The position numbers were made by a program, and so were the translations under genes. From Chaetoceros tenuissimus (lineage: Eukaryota > Bacillariophyta > Thalassiosirophyceae > Chaetocerotales > Chaetocerotaceae), in assembly GCA_021927905.1 (NCBI GenBank), contig BLLK01000023.1, positions 558,001 through 622,000 on the forward strand: DNA of 64,000 nt, written 5' to 3'. Shown piece after piece: positions 61,575 to 64,000 of this stretch (position 1 is its first letter; each line of letters opens with the position of its first letter). The notes beneath the pieces are model-generated. The model saw only the letters and a list, made by a program, of their open reading frames with translations, searched no databases and had not been told where the DNA came from.

Positions 61575-62059
61575 ACATACATGTTAAAAATGTACTGGTA
61601 CTATTCAATCTTGCACGCGAGACTGGAGAATGTGGATTAAGCAAGGAGTCGAGTCGAGTCATACGCATTGTTTCAGCTGGCTTGGTCTTTGTGCCTATTA
61701 TGATAGCATGCCAGGAACTGTGCGAGATATGCATGCAAAAGGTTTAGAACAGAGGAACAGATTGTCCGAAACCGGAGAAGAGCCATTGCATGCTTTTTTT
61801 AGCGAGAGACTATTTTGCAATCCTACTTCCTTCTTCATACTCAAAGAATTCAAATAATAGAGTTAATGTGCTCCGTTATCCCTGTTATTTCCTATTGACC
61901 CGACTTACTAAATATAGAATCTTAGCTTTTCAACCTCAACAAAGTTTATGTTTTGTGTTTTATACTTTTTTATTAAAAACGACTTGATGATTTTCTTGTC
62001 ACCCAATTTGAAGAATTTTATAAGCATAAAAAATTTCTTTTTTCAAGAGTAATTTATTT
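61575..62059. other. convergent intergenic region
   Basis: 485 bases between 3' ends. An open frame at 61630-61857 (75 codons) has no recognisable content. Nothing else seen. Confidence 0.45.
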
Positions 62060-63376
62060 TCAATTACTTTCGTGTGGCTTTGGACAATCATTTTCTTCGA
62101 GATATTTCAGGATTGGTTCCAAGCCATCCACACCACGAAGCTTCAAACAATACATATAAGTGTCTTTGCTCCATTCACAACCATTCTCATGGGCAAACAT
62201 CAATATTTCCAAATTATTATATACAACAGCAGCATTGCAAGTATTTTGATTCCAAGGACAGCCATTGCGTTTTGCCCACTGCAAAGCTTTCATATTATTA
62301 TTGCTAGCTGCAGCAGAACATGTGCTTTCATCCCAAGGACAATTATGGCGACGAAGCCACTTTAATACTTTGAGGGCTTGGTCCTTATCCTTGTTGTGCA
62401 AAGAATCTGCGCAAGTCTTTTCATTGAAAGGATTGTCAAAATTTTGGTGACAGAATTCAAGTATCTTGATATTACCATCGTTTGCTGCAATTTTGGATAT
62501 TTCTTTGTTGAAATATTTGTCGCTACTCACTTCAAACAAGTATTTTAACGCATTGACATTGCCACTCGCAGCTACAGTAGGGCCATATCTTTCAAAGTCC
62601 AAGGTTCCGTCCAACACTTCATTACACCATTTCAATACTTCGAAATTTCCTGCATCTATTACGTCATCAACATCATCATCATCAAAGAGAAAATACTCTA
62701 TAGAGCCACACATGTCATAAATCCAATCCAATATATGCACATGACCTCCACTTGCAGCAGAAACTGCAATCTTATGCCATCCGGGGCAATAATCCTGACT
62801 AAAGCAGTCAAACTTCTCATGCAAGTACTTCAAGAAATCAAGATTACCTTCTTCTGCTAATACCTCTCCCCACGAACTGCACCCCTCAAGAATTTGTGCA
62901 ACATCCATTCCGAATGCAGCTGCAAATTCAAGAATATCTTTTCGCCCTTTTGCAGCCGCCTTTCTACAAACTTTATTCAGGAACTCTTGTGGAGCTTTAC
63001 TCATGAATGCATATTCAGTAAGCTTCATGTCATTTGATACAGCCTCAACTGTTGCACTATCGACCACCGTTCTTCTGTTTCTCCCCATCTTTAGAATTGA
63101 ATCAGCAGAGTTGAAAGCTGCACTCTCGTGAATTCCTAGCGTAACGTAGTTACTGAAGAAGTGTCTTGATACCGGAGCAACTGTAACATAGCTACCTGGA
63201 ATAAAACCGAAACAGTGCTTCAAGACATCGCTCGGTAAGTCACCAATGGAAGCAGTTGGATCTTCTCTACTGTCATGTGTGGTTTTGAATCTCTTCAGTG
63301 GCTGCTCTTCATTGCCGCTCTTGGGAGACAGTTCAACTCTCTTGCCTCTCATAGAGTTTAGACTTATAGCTTGCAT
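62060..63376 (-). CDS. F-box-like/ankyrin-type repeat protein, cluster copy A3 (shorter)
   Basis: Single exon, 438 residues. The start is extended (MQAISLNSMRGKRVELSPK). F-box-like GDLPSDVLKHCFGFIPGSYV at about 42-60. Segment GIHESAAFNSADSILKMGRN is nearly the same as in the divergent neighbour at 63665. Repeats: LKWLRRHNCPWDESTC, LQWAKRNGCPWNQNTC, ILMFAHENGCEWSKDTY. It has fewer repeats than the other copies, about six to seven. Confidence 0.82.
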   Translation of the reverse strand: MQAISLNSMRGKRVELSPKSGNEEQPLKRFKTTHDSREDPTASIGDLPSDVLKHCFGFIPGSYVTVAPVSRHFFSNYVTLGIHESAAFNSADSILKMGRNRRTVVDSATVEAVSNDMKLTEYAFMSKAPQEFLNKVCRKAAAKGRKDILEFAAAFGMDVAQILEGCSSWGEVLAEEGNLDFLKYLHEKFDCFSQDYCPGWHKIAVSAASGGHVHILDWIYDMCGSIEYFLFDDDDVDDVIDAGNFEVLKWCNEVLDGTLDFERYGPTVAASGNVNALKYLFEVSSDKYFNKEISKIAANDGNIKILEFCHQNFDNPFNEKTCADSLHNKDKDQALKVLKWLRRHNCPWDESTCSAAASNNNMKALQWAKRNGCPWNQNTCNAAVVYNNLEILMFAHENGCEWSKDTYMYCLKLRGVDGLEPILKYLEENDCPKPHESN

Positions 63377-63664
63377 TTTTTTAATTTTATGTTATAAAAA
63401 GAAGAGTACAATGCTTTCTTATCAATTCTTATTTTCATCTTTTTCTTCATCCTCTTCTTATCGCTGATCGGATCGCTGATTTTTCCTACTGACGTCATTT
63501 TTACTAAATTTATGCTTTGTAAGACTTTCTTGATTGCTGTCATTGGCAAGCACTCACTCAAAGAGATACAGCTCACGTGCAAAAACTCAAACTCATTTTC
63601 ATTTGAACTTGTTTTCATTGATCATAGTAAACTATTCACCATCAACATATTCTATTAGAGCAAA
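63377..63664. promoter_or_regulatory. shared divergent promoter of F-box/ankyrin pair 3
   Basis: 288 bases between start codons, close to the 283 bases of pair 1. The 20-base block of pairs 1 and 2 is not present. Confidence 0.45.
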
Positions 63665-64000
63665 ATGAGTAATAAAAGAATGAAAATATCGCATGTGAAT
63701 CTCAGAGAAGGAGAGGAACTATCCGCTTCTTTTGAGGATCTTCAAAATGAAAACGATGTTATGAATGTCATCTTTAGTTTTATTCCGGGAAGCTACGTTA
63801 CTATTGGTTGTGTTTCGAAACAGTTTTATAGTGATTACTCAACTCGTGGTATTCATGAAAGTGCAGCCTTCAATTCTGCTGATTCACTTCTAAAGATTGG
63901 AAAGAACAGAAGAACGACAGCGGATTCCGTATCGAATGACATCGAGCTGACTGAATACTGCTTCATCAATTCTGCACCTGAAGAATTCATGATGAAAGTA
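63665..64000 (+). CDS. F-box-like/ankyrin-type repeat protein, cluster copy B3 (3' partial)
   Basis: Starts MSNKRMKISHVNLREGEE and runs off the window. The F-box-like part is eroded: EDLQNENDVMNVIFSFIPGS replaces SDLPNDLLKHCFSFIPGS. GIHESAAFNSADSLLKIGKN, TTADSVSNDIELTEYCF and PEEFMMKV follow. Open to the edge. It may have lost F-box function; the repeats would lie beyond the window. Confidence 0.8.
   Translation, partial: MSNKRMKISHVNLREGEELSASFEDLQNENDVMNVIFSFIPGSYVTIGCVSKQFYSDYSTRGIHESAAFNSADSLLKIGKNRRTTADSVSNDIELTEYCFINSAPEEFMMKV

Noticed and set aside
61630-61857. 75-codon open frame between convergent genes
   Set aside because: No recognisable motif, no splice context, ordinary length for chance in this composition.

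Overview
The window looks like nuclear DNA of a diatom, probably a centric one; the species is an inference. The signs are AT-rich spacers, short GT-AG introns (mostly about 40-210 nt, donor usually GTAAGT), a phosphoglucomutase with a diatom-type bipartite plastid presequence (signal peptide, then Ala-Arg-Ala|Trp), secreted proteins with PS/PT-rich linkers, and a Ty1/copia retrotransposon. Genes are dense and lie on both strands.

Layout. 1-4.57 kb: 3' part of a copia-type LTR retrotransposon. 4.57-11.05 kb: a tyrosine-recombinase retrotransposon (DIRS order, PAT/Ngaro-like) with complete split direct repeats A1 - coding - B1 A2 B2; both repeat pairs are nearly identical, so it is young. 11.1-13.5 kb: secreted Ser/Thr/Pro repeat protein with a basic Cys-rich tail. 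13.9-16.9 kb: three-exon RECQ1-like helicase. 17.1-20.4 kb: two ankyrin-type genes. 20.6-22.0 kb: fusion of a thioredoxin-like domain and a dethiobiotin-synthetase-like P-loop domain. 22.3-29.2 kb: tandem family joining a J-domain to an apparently inactive papain/cathepsin-B-like domain (three intact copies, two wrecks), with an unrelated unknown gene among them. 29.3-32.6 kb: plastid-type phosphoglucomutase and a disordered Ser-rich protein. 32.8-45.7 kb, minus strand: two large mosaic secreted proteins (RCC1-type repeats plus lectin and carbohydrate-binding modules) with decayed relatives between them; the second ends in a collagen-like run of phase-1/phase-1 Gly-rich exons. 46.2-53.0 kb: pyridoxal kinase, an unknown secreted protein, a BRO1-domain protein and a multi-pass membrane protein. 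53.2-64 kb: six F-box-like/ankyrin paralogues in strictly alternating orientation (three head-to-head pairs), with a 611-bp MITE in one shared promoter.

Housekeeping genes (RECQ1, PGM, PdxK, BRO1) alternate with fast-evolving lineage-specific families. The strongest candidates for undescribed biology are the J-domain/pseudo-cathepsin family, the secreted RCC1-lectin mosaics with the collagen-like exon array, and the head-to-head F-box/ankyrin array. All splice models were read by eye from splice signals and frame continuity.
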